DNA of 36,651 bases from Sphingobium sp. TCM1 (GCF_001650725.1 NZ_LXVX01000015.1:1-36651); one strand, 5' to 3'. Positions 15,676-24,542 are shown, counted from the first letter of the stretch. Notes: generated by a model not told the origin, from the sequence alone. A program made the numbers and translations.

Positions 15676-16971
15676 CTATGGAATCGCTGTCGGATCGGCG
15701 ATGCGCCCGAAAAACAGCACCGCGCCGCTCTTTCGGTCTCGCAGGGTGGCAAGGAAAGGACGATCGACCACCATCTCCGGCACCTGAGGCTCTATCCGCG
15801 CACTGGTCACGACGATCTTGACTGCGGTTGCCGCCGCCGCCTCGGTGCCCTCCTCATCGACGCGCAGGAAGGTCGCGTGCGCCACGTCATCGATCGCGAG
15901 GCGCGCACCGCTGGCGAGCCCCGACAGGTCCGCACGCTGCTGGTCGAAGGCGCTTGGCATGCCCGCTGCGATCAGCGCTGCCTTCACGCTCTCATCGAAC
16001 CTCGCTTCGAAGCGGGGCAGAACGATCCGCATCTCGCGAGCCTGCTCCGCGGACAGGTCGAAACGATCATTGCCGCCCTGCTCGCCGGCGAAGAAATCGA
16101 CACCCTTCAGCTCACGCTCCCAGCGGCGCAGGGTTGCCGCGTCACGTGGCAGGAAAATCTCCATCACGAAACGACCGTTGCGACCATAAGGCAGCGCGAT
16201 CGCTTGCCCTTCCCGGGTCTCGCGGTAGTCGAACCGGCCAATCCGCTTCATCATCGTGATCGGGATGCGCGTGCCGTCGCCACGCGTGAAGGACCGCGTT
16301 TCCGTCTCCTCGAACGGCACCTGCCACTTCGCCTTGAAGTAAAGCGCGTTGGTCAGCACAGCGGCGGTGTCATCCCCGAAGCCGCTCGGAGAGACGATCT
16401 CCGAAATCCTGCCCTTCGTCTCGCGCGAAACCCAGCCATTGATCCGCTCGGCCGCTCCGGTGGGATCACCAGCATAATCGACGGTTTCCGGAGCCGCTCC
16501 GAAGCCGGCATGCGCCTCGGCGACATACTCGTCCCGGACCGGCAATCCCTTCGCCAGCCACAGCGCGTTCGCGATGCCGAGCGCGGTATCGGCATCGCCG
16601 GTGTCGTTAAGCTGGGCATTGTAGGATTTGATGAGCGCAGGGACGTTGCGGGACGAATCCCAACCAAGCACGCGGCCAATCTCCTCGCGCGTGGCGCCCC
16701 GCGCGCCAAGGTAGGCGAGCCCCAGGCCCTGCGACAAGCTGACCGGGGAGATGAACAGATTGGCGTTTGCATCGGCCTTCGCTGCCAGGTGCGGGTAGAC
16801 CTTGACGGTCATTAACGCCGCGCCATAGGTCAGGTCATGCGGCAAAGCCTCGGCGTCGGGCCGGGACAGGCTTGTAGGAAGCGAGCCGGGACTCGGTGCC
16901 GGGTCGCGCGTCGCACAGCCACCAAGCGCGAGGATGGCAAGAAGCGGGTATGACAAGGCTGTTTTAGGCAT
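15676..16971 (-). CDS. Serpin-family protease inhibitor, predicted lipoprotein
   Basis: A 431-residue serpin with an N-terminal lipobox (LLAILALGGCATR, lipid on Cys19), so it should be membrane-anchored facing the periplasm or cell surface. Family landmarks are NLFISPVSLSQGLGLAYLGA, LGIANALWLAK, VLTNALYFKAKWQVPF and VVDRPFL (serpin signature). The reactive-centre hinge EEGTEAAAATAV near residues 373-384 has the small residues needed for loop insertion, so it is predicted to be inhibitory. By the usual 17-residue count the scissile bond falls near Thr389-Ser390, though the loop is about five residues longer than in alpha-1-antitrypsin, leaving Arg392 as an alternative. AGGGAGA sits 4 nt before the ATG and only 8 nt separate it from the DUF1971 gene, so it ends a relaxase-led gene run. 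Confidence 0.93.
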   Translation of the reverse strand: MPKTALSYPLLAILALGGCATRDPAPSPGSLPTSLSRPDAEALPHDLTYGAALMTVKVYPHLAAKADANANLFISPVSLSQGLGLAYLGARGATREEIGRVLGWDSSRNVPALIKSYNAQLNDTGDADTALGIANALWLAKGLPVRDEYVAEAHAGFGAAPETVDYAGDPTGAAERINGWVSRETKGRISEIVSPSGFGDDTAAVLTNALYFKAKWQVPFEETETRSFTRGDGTRIPITMMKRIGRFDYRETREGQAIALPYGRNGRFVMEIFLPRDAATLRRWERELKGVDFFAGEQGGNDRFDLSAEQAREMRIVLPRFEARFDESVKAALIAAGMPSAFDQQRADLSGLASGARLAIDDVAHATFLRVDEEGTEAAAATAVKIVVTSARIEPQVPEMVVDRPFLATLRDRKSGAVLFFGRIADPTAIP

Positions 16972-16979
16972 GGCTCTCC

Positions 16980-17249
16980 CTAAAGGCTTGGCTGCTGATC
17001 GTAGAAATCGACCTGCATCCGCATGGCTCCGAGCGGTTCCACGAAATGCGGCTGTTCGGGCAAGATCAGCCCTGGCCGGTCAGGTGTAAGGACCACCTCC
17101 GAGGCCGGGTCGAGATAGGTGAGCTTCAATCTCCCTTCGATGACCCGGATCACGCCCCACACACCGGCCTTGGTGCGATGTTCGGAGCGCAGGGCAGCGG
17201 GCAATGTCGCCTCATCGAATATGGGCGTCGAGCGGTAGGGAATCACCAT
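16980..17249 (-). CDS. DUF1971 (YeaR/TehB-like) small protein
   Basis: An 89-residue cupin-like protein. RSEHRTKAGVWGVIRVIEGR, then DRPGLILPEQPHFVEPLG, match the DUF1971 fold, found in YeaR and at the N-terminus of some TehB-type proteins, in which a His of HxTKAGVWG is conserved. Roles in nitrite or tellurite stress have been suggested for relatives, but the biochemical activity is not settled. The start MVIPYRSTPIF at 17249 overlaps the DUF6118 stop by one base (TAATG), so it is translationally coupled. Its serpin neighbour starts 8 nt after its stop. Confidence 0.8.
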   Translation of the reverse strand: MVIPYRSTPIFDEATLPAALRSEHRTKAGVWGVIRVIEGRLKLTYLDPASEVVLTPDRPGLILPEQPHFVEPLGAMRMQVDFYDQQPSL

Positions 17250-17986
17250 TATCTCTTCACTCCCACCTGGATCGTGCATCGCACCGGCTGATCCGCCTTC
17301 CTTGCCGCTTGCCGGCATCCTTCGATCTTTTCACGATTGTCGCGCAGCAACCTGTCGGCCGCGACGATCGCCTCCCAGCTCGCCGGTGACGCGCTCGCCA
17401 TCAAATGCTGCCCGGCATCCCACGGTGTCGCCTCGGCAAGAGCCCGCGTCGCCATGCGTTCGGGCCATTGCCAGCTCGCCGGCGCGATCTCGCGCGCGAC
17501 CATACCGGGAAGGAAGGACCAGAGGAGGATGCCGATAAGCAACCCGCTCAACCCGAACCATAGTTGACGGTCCTTCTGATCCCGCGCCGTCAGCGCCGAT
17601 TGAACGACGGTGCGCAGCTCGCGCCCCTGCTGCTTCATCTCGTCGGTGGCGGTCGCGAGGGCGGCATGGTCGGCGCTGCGAAGGTCGGCCGCCGCTCGAT
17701 TGATCTGCGCCGAAACCTGTGCAGGCGTCATCGCCAGCGCCGGCGACTTCACGATGGCCGTCGTAACCTGGTCCAGGCGTCCGTTGATGCCGTCCAGCCC
17801 CTGGACGACATACCCCAGCGTCTCGGAATAGTCGGGCACGTCGATGCTGGCGCGCTCGGCCGCCAGTCCCTCGATGGCGCGGCGCATCAATGCCAGCTCG
17901 CCGCGCTGCTGCTCGACCGCGGCGCGCACCTGCTCGAATGCTTCCGCCGCCGCGTCGCCGCCTTCCTCCCATTCCTCGTCCGCCAT
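17249..17986 (-). CDS. DUF6118 family protein
   Basis: A 245-residue protein with a long, probably coiled-coil N-terminal half (EAFEQVRAAVEQQRGELALM to about residue 135). One membrane helix follows (LWFGLSGLLIGILLWSFLPG, about 142-162), then a C-terminal domain of about 80 residues. This fits the DUF6118 family, which I associate with the position directly after TraA on alphaproteobacterial plasmids; the function is unknown. It starts 9 nt after the traA stop and overlaps the next gene by one base. The architecture (cytoplasmic coil, one helix, possibly periplasmic tail) suggests a membrane-linked transfer accessory, which is inference. Confidence 0.78.
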   Translation of the reverse strand: MADEEWEEGGDAAAEAFEQVRAAVEQQRGELALMRRAIEGLAAERASIDVPDYSETLGYVVQGLDGINGRLDQVTTAIVKSPALAMTPAQVSAQINRAAADLRSADHAALATATDEMKQQGRELRTVVQSALTARDQKDRQLWFGLSGLLIGILLWSFLPGMVAREIAPASWQWPERMATRALAEATPWDAGQHLMASASPASWEAIVAADRLLRDNREKIEGCRQAARKADQPVRCTIQVGVKR

Positions 17987-17995
17987 TGTCTCTCC

Positions 17996-20932
17996 TTATC
18001 GGCTCAACCCTCGATCGCGGCCGATTTCCAGCGAACGGGTCAATTCCTGGCTGATCGGACGATCCCGGCGCATCTCCAGCCCCAGTTCGGGCGCGCGCCG
18101 CCGCAGCACGGATTCGAGCTGCGGATCGCGATGCAGTCCTCCCGCCAAGCCATCCATCTTCTTGGCCGTGCGCTCCGCGCCGGCACGATCGCCGCTGCGC
18201 GCGAGCTCGGCCCGCTCGCGCGCCATACCTTGCCAGCGCTCCACGAAGCGGTCGGCACGCAGTTCGGGATTGGAACGGACCTGGGCTTCCTCGGCCATTG
18301 CCCGCGCCGCCCCGCCGGCTTTGCCTTCGGCCGCGTCGCGCACCAGTGCGGGGTTGCGTTCGAACGCGGAAGCCAAATCCCGAGCCGCCTGGGGGCGCAA
18401 CCGATCGAGCGCGTCCCCGGCCTTCGCCAGCGCCTCTTTCTGGTGCGGGAGCACAGGCAAGCCCTTCTCGCGCATCCGGTCCATATCGGCCTGGACGCGC
18501 GCATAGCGTTCGATCGCCTTGGCCTGATTGGGCGCGGGCGATCCCCGCTCGGAGCCGGTGTTGATCGGCCCCCCTTTGCCGTCGCGCACCGGCTCGGGCG
18601 ACGTCGGTTTCGGGCGGAAGCCGGCGAACATGCCCTTGGCCTTCGCCTGCACCTTGGCGACCATCTCCCGCGCGAGTTCCGGGAACCGGATCTCGCGCCG
18701 CTCGGCGAACGCACGCACCCGGTCCTGCTCGGCCGTAGCGCCCTCACGCCCATAGTCGCCGGCCATGTCCTTTGCGCGGTCACGCGACAGGACACGGGCG
18801 AGCTGACGCTGATCGGCAAAATCATCACGCCCATAGTGGAGCTGCGCCCCGTCACGGTGCCGCGACATGCCGACATAGGCCGAATGACGGTCCATCCCCG
18901 GCGTCGCCAGCACATGCGCCTGATCCACCGTCACGCCCTGCGACTTATGGATGGTCGCGGCATAGCCATGATCGACATGGGCATAGTCCTTGAGGTCGAA
19001 CGCGATCCTCCGGCCATCGTCGAGCTGCACCGCCATGCTGTCGGGCGAAACGCGCTCGACCTTTCCCAGCGTGCCGTTCTTCACGCCAAGGCCGCGCTCG
19101 TTTTTCAGGAACATGATGCGGTCGCCGCTGGCGAAGTCGCGTGGCCCCCGCTCGGCCGACACGCGCACGTCCGCCCCCAGCTCGCTGGCGTCGCGCAGAC
19201 GTTCGCGCGCGGCCTGGTTCAAATCGCGCACCTCAGCATTGGTGTGGGTGAGGATGATCCGCGTCTTGTCCGGATCGGCAAGCCGCTGCGCGTCCCAGCG
19301 GCCCACCAGCTCGCCCCGCGCAGCTTCGCGCGTGTCGGCCGCGTGGACCATGCCGTGCTGCTCATAGGCATGGATCGCCTCGCCGGTGCGGCCCGTCGCC
19401 AGCGCCTTCGTGGCGTCGCGCTGCCAGTCCTCATGCTGCCGGCGAACGTCGCTGATTTCGGCCGCGCCGTGGCGCTCGGCCAGCGCGCGGAACGCCGCGC
19501 CGGCCTCGATCGCCTGCAACTGCTCGGCGTCGCCGACAAGAACGACCTTAGCCCCTGCCCGCTCGGCCTCTGACAGCACGCGCTCCATCTGGCGCGTGCC
19601 GATCATGCCGGCCTCGTCGATCACCAGCACGTCACGCGGACCTAGCAGCTCGCGCCCCTGGCCCCACTGATATTCCATGCTGGCGATCGTGCGCGACTGG
19701 ATGCCGGAGCCGCCTTCCAAGCCCTCGGCCGCGATCCCCGACAGGGCCGCGCCGCGCACCTGATAGCCGGCGCGCTCCCATTCGTCGCGCGCAACGCCCA
19801 ACATGGTCGATTTGCCGGTGCCGGCGTAGCCGACCACAATTGAAAGATCGCCCTTGCCGGTGATATGTGCCAGCGCGGCCTGCTGTTCTGCCCCGAGTGT
19901 CAGGCCCCCACTTCCGGCGGCGGCGTCACGATTCCACGCTGCCGCCGGGAGACCATGCCCCTCCCGTCCAGCAAGCCGATCGCCGGCGCGTTCCAACCGC
20001 TGCTCGGTGTCGATCATATCGCGCGAGGTAAAGCGGTCCTCGCCGCGTCCGTCCTTGCCCAGCGCCACCAGCTCGGGGCTGGTCCGCACCGCGCTCATCA
20101 CCTGGTCGAACTGGTCCTTGCCGTCGCTGTGCCGGAACGCGAACTGCGCCAGGTCGCGCCGCGTGAACGTCGCCTGTTGCCGCGTGATACCGTCGAGCGC
20201 GATTTCCGGATTGGCGATGATCTTCTCGCCATTCTCGCGCGCGATCCGCGCATGATCCTCGACCCGCTCCGCCTCAAGGCCCTGTTCGGGCATACGCGAT
20301 GCCGCTGGCCCGATCTTGTGCTGCGGCTCCAGGTCGATCCCCTGTGCCTCCAAGGTGCGATGATCTATGCGGGCATCAATATCCAGCTCGGCAAGCCGCT
20401 CGTTGACATGGTTCGCCCATGCCTCGCGCCACCTCTCCAACAGCTCGGTTCGGTTCCACTCGCGGACCTTCTTCCCGAACCCTTCCCCGTCCACCTCGCG
20501 CATCGACAGCATGACATGCGCGTGGGGCTTGGGCATCCCATCCTTGCCCATGTCCCAATGGACATTGAGGTCCGCGACCATGCCGCGTTCGACAAACTGC
20601 TTTTCGACAAATTCGCGGGCGAGCGCGACGCCCTGCACCTGATTCATTTCGCGCGGAATCGAGAACTCTACCTCGCGGGCAAGCTGCGCGTCCTTCCTGA
20701 CCTCCCCCGCCTCGACCTCGTTCCACAAGGTCGTGCGGTCGTTTAAACGCTCCGGCGCACCTTCGGGCAACAGGATTTCCGAATGAACGACGCCGGCCTT
20801 GTTCGAGAAATCATGGTCGCGCCCGAGCCGGTCGTCGTGCAGCCGTTCCGCCGCACGATAGGCAGCCGACGCAACGGCGCTCGATCCGTTGGCGCGACTG
20901 ATGACCTTGGCCGAGAAATGGTAGATCGCCAT
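17996..20932 (-). CDS. traA: Ti-type conjugative relaxase-helicase TraA
   Basis: A 978-residue relaxase. Residues about 1-220 are a MobA/MobL-type nicking domain: MAIYHFSAKVISRANGSSAV at the start and the metal-binding VHWDMGKDGMPKPHAHVMLS near 137. Residues about 340-700 are a TraI/RecD-like helicase with Walker A GYAGTGKST (368-376), Walker B VLVIDEAGM (434-442), VLVGDAEQLQAIEAG and TIHKSQGVTVD (660 on). The C-terminal 250 residues are a charged helical tail. The start is the ATG at 20932 because homology begins MAIYHFSAKV; a longer frame runs into oriT. It should cut the oriT 30 bases upstream and unwind the plasmid for transfer. DUF6118 follows after 9 nt. Confidence 0.95.
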   Translation of the reverse strand: MAIYHFSAKVISRANGSSAVASAAYRAAERLHDDRLGRDHDFSNKAGVVHSEILLPEGAPERLNDRTTLWNEVEAGEVRKDAQLAREVEFSIPREMNQVQGVALAREFVEKQFVERGMVADLNVHWDMGKDGMPKPHAHVMLSMREVDGEGFGKKVREWNRTELLERWREAWANHVNERLAELDIDARIDHRTLEAQGIDLEPQHKIGPAASRMPEQGLEAERVEDHARIARENGEKIIANPEIALDGITRQQATFTRRDLAQFAFRHSDGKDQFDQVMSAVRTSPELVALGKDGRGEDRFTSRDMIDTEQRLERAGDRLAGREGHGLPAAAWNRDAAAGSGGLTLGAEQQAALAHITGKGDLSIVVGYAGTGKSTMLGVARDEWERAGYQVRGAALSGIAAEGLEGGSGIQSRTIASMEYQWGQGRELLGPRDVLVIDEAGMIGTRQMERVLSEAERAGAKVVLVGDAEQLQAIEAGAAFRALAERHGAAEISDVRRQHEDWQRDATKALATGRTGEAIHAYEQHGMVHAADTREAARGELVGRWDAQRLADPDKTRIILTHTNAEVRDLNQAARERLRDASELGADVRVSAERGPRDFASGDRIMFLKNERGLGVKNGTLGKVERVSPDSMAVQLDDGRRIAFDLKDYAHVDHGYAATIHKSQGVTVDQAHVLATPGMDRHSAYVGMSRHRDGAQLHYGRDDFADQRQLARVLSRDRAKDMAGDYGREGATAEQDRVRAFAERREIRFPELAREMVAKVQAKAKGMFAGFRPKPTSPEPVRDGKGGPINTGSERGSPAPNQAKAIERYARVQADMDRMREKGLPVLPHQKEALAKAGDALDRLRPQAARDLASAFERNPALVRDAAEGKAGGAARAMAEEAQVRSNPELRADRFVERWQGMARERAELARSGDRAGAERTAKKMDGLAGGLHRDPQLESVLRRRAPELGLEMRRDRPISQELTRSLEIGRDRGLSR

Positions 20933-20961
20933 GACAGCCGCTATACTGCCCTTCTTAGCGC

Positions 20962-20990
20962 ACGTCGGCAACGACGTATAAGCGCGCACT
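20962..20990 (-). other. oriT: Probable origin of transfer (oriT), Ti-type nic region
   Basis: An inverted repeat ACGTCG/CGACGT (20962-20977, 4-nt loop) is followed by ATAAGCGCGCACTC. The composite GACGTATAAGCGCGCACTCA resembles the Ti-plasmid nic region, which I recall as GACGTATAATTGCGCCCTTG. It sits between the divergent traA and traC genes, the expected place. The exact cut position cannot be stated. Confidence 0.72.
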
Positions 20991-21108
20991 CACCACTCTC
21001 TGCCGTTCGCGTGATTGACTTGGCCGCATTTCATGATGGAACCGCTGTCCTGCCAGCGCGATCGTGCTACTGTGCGGCTCCTGTTCGACGGGCGCGAGGG
21101 AGAGAGTG

Positions 21109-21414
21109 ATGCGAAAAACGCGCGACTATGACGCCGAATTGCGGGCACTGAGCGACAAGGCCAAGTCTATCAAGGCCAAGAAGATCGAGCAACTTGGGTT
21201 ACTGGTGACGGCAACCGGGGCCGATGCGCTCGATCTCGACACACTCGCCGGCGCGCTGCTCGCTGCCGTGGAATCGGCCGACGCTGGCGAAAAGGAGGCG
21301 TTGCGCTCGCGGGGCGCGGCCTTCTTTCAGGGACGCGGGCGCAAGGCTGGGCGACGCTCTGGCGGCAACGGCGAAAGCGGAAACCAGACTGGCGCAGGCG
21401 AGGCACAGGGTTGA
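21109..21414 (+). CDS. traC: Conjugal transfer protein TraC-like
   Basis: A 101-residue basic protein beginning MRKTRDYDAELRALSDKAKS. The conserved stretch QLGLLVTATGADALDLDTLA, then ALLAAVE and RGAAFFQGRGRK, resembles the small TraC-like proteins that accompany TraA on Ti-type plasmids and probably help the relaxase at oriT. The ATG at 21109 has GGGAGAGAG 2-9 nt upstream. It is transcribed away from oriT, divergent from traA. The C-terminal 20 residues are Gly-rich and overlap an alternative frame that appears to code for the start of TraD. Confidence 0.78.
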   Translation: MRKTRDYDAELRALSDKAKSIKAKKIEQLGLLVTATGADALDLDTLAGALLAAVESADAGEKEALRSRGAAFFQGRGRKAGRRSGGNGESGNQTGAGEAQG

Positions 21415-21451
21415 AGCCGCCAAGCGCCGCACCGATACGAGAGGATGGGTC

Positions 21452-21688
21452 GTGCAGCGCCGCGAACGCACCCGCCATCTCATAGAGCTGGGCGGCCTCG
21501 TCCAGAAGGCCGGCCTCGTCGAATTGGCCGACGACGATCGCGCAACGCTCTACGGCGCGATGCTCGATCTTGCCGCCCGCGCGCGTGATGATGGCAACGC
21601 GCTCGCGCTCTGGAAGCGGCGCGGCAAACGTGCGTTCGACGCGGAAGCGGAAGGACAGGACAGCAAGGAACAGACCGCCCATGACTGA
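21452..21688 (+). CDS. traD: Conjugal transfer protein TraD-like
   Basis: The core RRERTRHLIELGGLVQKAGL, then VELADDDRATLYGAMLDLA, is typical of the short TraD proteins of the Ti-type transfer system (no relation to F-factor TraD). I placed the start at the GTG at 21452, with AGAGGA just upstream. The same frame upstream reads AKAETRLAQARHRVEAAKRR and looks like a genuine coiled coil, yet has no ATG, GTG or TTG between 21224 and 21452; the ATG at 21224 would overlap traC by 190 bases. The true start is therefore uncertain. It overlaps the next gene by 8 nt. Confidence 0.7.
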   Translation: MQRRERTRHLIELGGLVQKAGLVELADDDRATLYGAMLDLAARARDDGNALALWKRRGKRAFDAEAEGQDSKEQTAHD

Positions 21689-21947
21689 CGACACCTCGCG
21701 CCTTTCCTGGCAGCTCCTGATGGTCGGCCCCGGCATCGACCACATCACCCCCGATATTCAGGACAAGCTCGCAACCCTGCTCGATCTGCTGCCCGCCACG
21801 GCGATCATCAACGTCCAGACCGACGCCGGCTATGTCACCGTCTCACGCGACTGGCCCAGCCATCGCATGGAAACCGTCGATAGCCTGGTGGACGCCATCG
21901 CCGCCGCTCAGGGCATCACCGCTATCGACCTGCCCGAAGCGCGCTGA
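21681..21947 (+). CDS. Small conserved-looking protein in the transfer operon
   Basis: An 88-residue acidic protein starting MTDDTSRLSWQLLMVGPGID at the ATG that overlaps the traD stop. Alternating hydrophobic stretches (ATAIINVQTDAGYVTVSRDW) suggest a small alpha/beta fold. I recognise no family. It is tightly packed between traD and the MNT-HEPN gene (2 nt gap), so it is probably translated with the transfer genes. Confidence 0.68.
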   Translation: MTDDTSRLSWQLLMVGPGIDHITPDIQDKLATLLDLLPATAIINVQTDAGYVTVSRDWPSHRMETVDSLVDAIAAAQGITAIDLPEAR

Positions 21948-21949
21948 CC

Positions 21950-22863
21950 ATGCGCGCCGGCCTCGATCATCTTCCCGCCGCCAAGCGCCGCGAGCTGGAA
22001 CGGGTCGCCCGCGTCCTGTTCGATGAATTTGAGGATGCCGTCAAAACCAAGCTCTCCGACAAGCGCAAGGGCGGCCGCATCCTCAAGCTGATCCTGTTCG
22101 GCTCCTACGCGCGCGGCGATTGGGTCGAGGATCGCGCCAGCGGCTATATCTCCGACTATGATCTGCTCGTCATCGTCAACTCCGAGACCTTCACCGATCT
22201 GCAACATGGTGGGCTGTCGCCGACGATCATCTGGTGCGCGAGCTGACCGTCACCCGCCAGCTCGCCACGCCCGTCAATTTCATCGTCCATTCGCTGATGG
22301 ACGTGAACGACCAGCTCGCGCGCGGCCGTCCCTTCTTCGCCGACATAGCCCGCGATGGGATCGCCCTCTACGAAGCGCCGGGACAGCGCCTCGCCGTGCC
22401 GCGCCAGCTCGACGCGCAGGAACGCCACGCCGAAGCCAGGGCGCATTATGACAAGTGGCTCCCCGATGCCGCATACTGCCTGACGCTCGCCGAATATGCG
22501 ATCCGCGACGGCGAGACCAACCATGCCGCGTTCATGCTCCACCAGGCCGTCGAGCGCGCCTATCATGGCCTGCTGCTCGTCCTGACGCTCTACGCGCCCA
22601 AATCGCACCGCATCGGCATCCTGCGCTCGCTTGCCGAAAATCTCGATCCCCGGCTGATCGAAGCCTGGCCGCGCGATACCCGCGCCGCCCGCCGCCATTT
22701 TGCGCAGCTCCAGCGCGCCTATGTCGAGGCGCGCTATTCCCATGCCTATGAAATCACCCCCGACGAACTGGCCTGGCTCGTTGACCGCGTGAAGCATCTC
22801 CACACGATCGCCGCCGCGATCTGCGCCGAACATCTCGAAAACGACAGCGGGAGGGAATCCTGA
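21950..22863 (+). pseudogene. MNT-HEPN protein, split by a one-base frameshift
   Basis: The first half (21950-22246) is a minimal nucleotidyltransferase: LFGSYARGDW followed by SDYDLLVIV gives the GS...D.D metal site. Its frame ends abruptly after DLQHGGLSPT. The second half (from about 22205 in the +2 frame, ending 22863) reads WAVADDHLVRELTVTRQLAT and leads to a HEPN domain (FMLHQAVERAYHGLLLVLTL, EARYSHAYEI). Restoring one base near CAACATGGTGG (22201-22211) fuses both halves into one protein of about 304 residues. MNT and HEPN domains also occur as separate toxin-antitoxin partners, so two short proteins cannot be excluded; a GTG at 22234 could start the second. TraG follows with a one-base overlap. 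Confidence 0.75.
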
Positions 22864-24542
22864 TGATGGAATGGTTCCGCCAGCTCGGCCGCGCGATCCG
22901 CAACCTCGCGCGGCTCGCGCGCGAACAGCCGATATGGGCGATCACGGCCCTCGTCACCAGCCCGGTCGCCCTCATCCGCCACCTGTTCGGCGTCCTGGTC
23001 CTGTTCCTCATCACCGGCCTGGTGCTGGGGCTTGGGGTGCCGCTCATTCTTGGCAGGCTGCTCGGCCTGGCCCACGATTCCCATATCTATCAGACCGTCA
23101 TGATGCTGACGGCGATCGTCGTCATCCTCGTCGCGCTGCGCGCCCTCTTTCAACCGCTGATCCTGCGCTACGGCGGCCCTGCCGGCGATGCCACGCACGG
23201 CTCGGCCCGCTTCGCCACCGATCGGGAAACTCGCCCCCTCGCCCAAAATGGCGACGGCCTGCTGATCGGCCGCGACCGCAAGAACGGCAGGCTGCTGCGC
23301 TATGCCGGCCCCTCGCATCTGCTGACGATCGCGCCGACGCGCACCGGCAAGGGCGTGGGGACCATCATTCCCAACCTGCTCGACTATCCCGGCCCGGTCG
23401 TCTGCATCGACCCCAAGGGCGAGAATGCCCGCATCACCGCCCGCCATCGGGCAAAGTTCGGCCCGGTCCATGTCCTCGATCCGTTCGGGGTGACGGGCCT
23501 TCCCGGCGCTGCCTTCAATCCGCTCGATCGCATCGACCCTGCCGGCCTCGATCTCGCCGACGACTGCATGACGCTGGCCGACGCGCTGGTCTATGACGCT
23601 CCCGGCGAAGCCGGCGAGGCGCATTGGAACGAGGAAGCCAAGGCGCTGATCGCCGGCATCCTCCTGTGGGTGGCGTGCGACCCGGAATCGCGAGGCCAGG
23701 ACCGCACGCTGGAAGCGGTGCGCGACTGCCTCACCTTCGCGCCCGATAATTTCCAAAGGATGCTGCGGGAAATGTCGCGCAGCACGCAGGCGCGCGGCCT
23801 GATCGCCCGCGCCGCGAACCGCCACCTGGGCAAGTCCGATCGCGAGGCCGCCGGCGTGCTGTCGGCCGCGCAGCGCCATACCCATTTCCTCGATTCGCCG
23901 CGCATGTCGGCCGTGCTGGGGCGCTCGGATTTCACCTTCGCCGATGTGAAGGCGCACGCCACCACCGTCTATCTGGTGTTGCCGCCCGATCGGCTCGCCA
24001 CCTATGCCCGCTGGCTGCGCCTGATGCTCGCGCAAGGGCTGACCGATCTGGCGCGCGCGCCGTCCTCCCCTGCCCGCTCCGTCCTGTTCCTGCTCGATGA
24101 GTTCGCCGCCCTCGGCCGCCTCGAACCCGTCGAGCGCGCGATGGGCCTGATGGCCGGCTATGGCATCCAGCTCTGGCCGATCCTGCAAGATGTTCACCAG
24201 CTCCGCGCGCTCTACGAGCGCCGCGCCGGCACCTTCCTGTCCAACGCCGGCGTGCTGCAAGTGTTCGGCGTCAACGATCACGACAGCGCCAGGCTCGTCT
24301 CCGATCTGCTCGGCCAGGAGACAGTCGTGTTCGAGACGATGAGCCGCGCGATCGACGCGGAGGAAACCGGCATATCGTTCGGATCGCAGCATGTAGCGCG
24401 GCCGTTGCTGACGCCGGATGAAGTCCGCACGCTGCGCGAGGATTTGCAGCTCCTGTTCCTTGCGGGGCAACGGCCGATCGTCGCCGCCAAGCTGCGCTAC
24501 TACGCCGATCGCGAGTTCGCCGGGAAGTTCGACAAGGCGTGA
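22863..24542 (+). CDS. traG: Type IV coupling protein, VirD4/TraG family
   Basis: A 559-residue coupling ATPase. Two membrane helices lie in the first 100 residues (about 42-65 and 78-98). Walker A is APTRTGKGVG (157-166) and Walker B VLFLLDEFAALG (407-418). IDPKGENARI and GYGIQLWPILQDVHQLRALY are further VirD4 hallmarks. It docks the TraA-DNA complex to a type IV secretion channel at the inner membrane. The ATG shares a base with the stop of the MNT-HEPN gene (TGATG). No virB/trb channel genes are visible, so the channel is either elsewhere on the plasmid or supplied by another element. Confidence 0.95.
   Translation: MMEWFRQLGRAIRNLARLAREQPIWAITALVTSPVALIRHLFGVLVLFLITGLVLGLGVPLILGRLLGLAHDSHIYQTVMMLTAIVVILVALRALFQPLILRYGGPAGDATHGSARFATDRETRPLAQNGDGLLIGRDRKNGRLLRYAGPSHLLTIAPTRTGKGVGTIIPNLLDYPGPVVCIDPKGENARITARHRAKFGPVHVLDPFGVTGLPGAAFNPLDRIDPAGLDLADDCMTLADALVYDAPGEAGEAHWNEEAKALIAGILLWVACDPESRGQDRTLEAVRDCLTFAPDNFQRMLREMSRSTQARGLIARAANRHLGKSDREAAGVLSAAQRHTHFLDSPRMSAVLGRSDFTFADVKAHATTVYLVLPPDRLATYARWLRLMLAQGLTDLARAPSSPARSVLFLLDEFAALGRLEPVERAMGLMAGYGIQLWPILQDVHQLRALYERRAGTFLSNAGVLQVFGVNDHDSARLVSDLLGQETVVFETMSRAIDAEETGISFGSQHVARPLLTPDEVRTLREDLQLLFLAGQRPIVAAKLRYYADREFAGKFDKA

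Noticed and set aside
17564..19573. A 669-residue plus-strand frame opposite traA and DUF6118
   Set aside because: It mirrors the codons of the relaxase gene and has no domain of its own.
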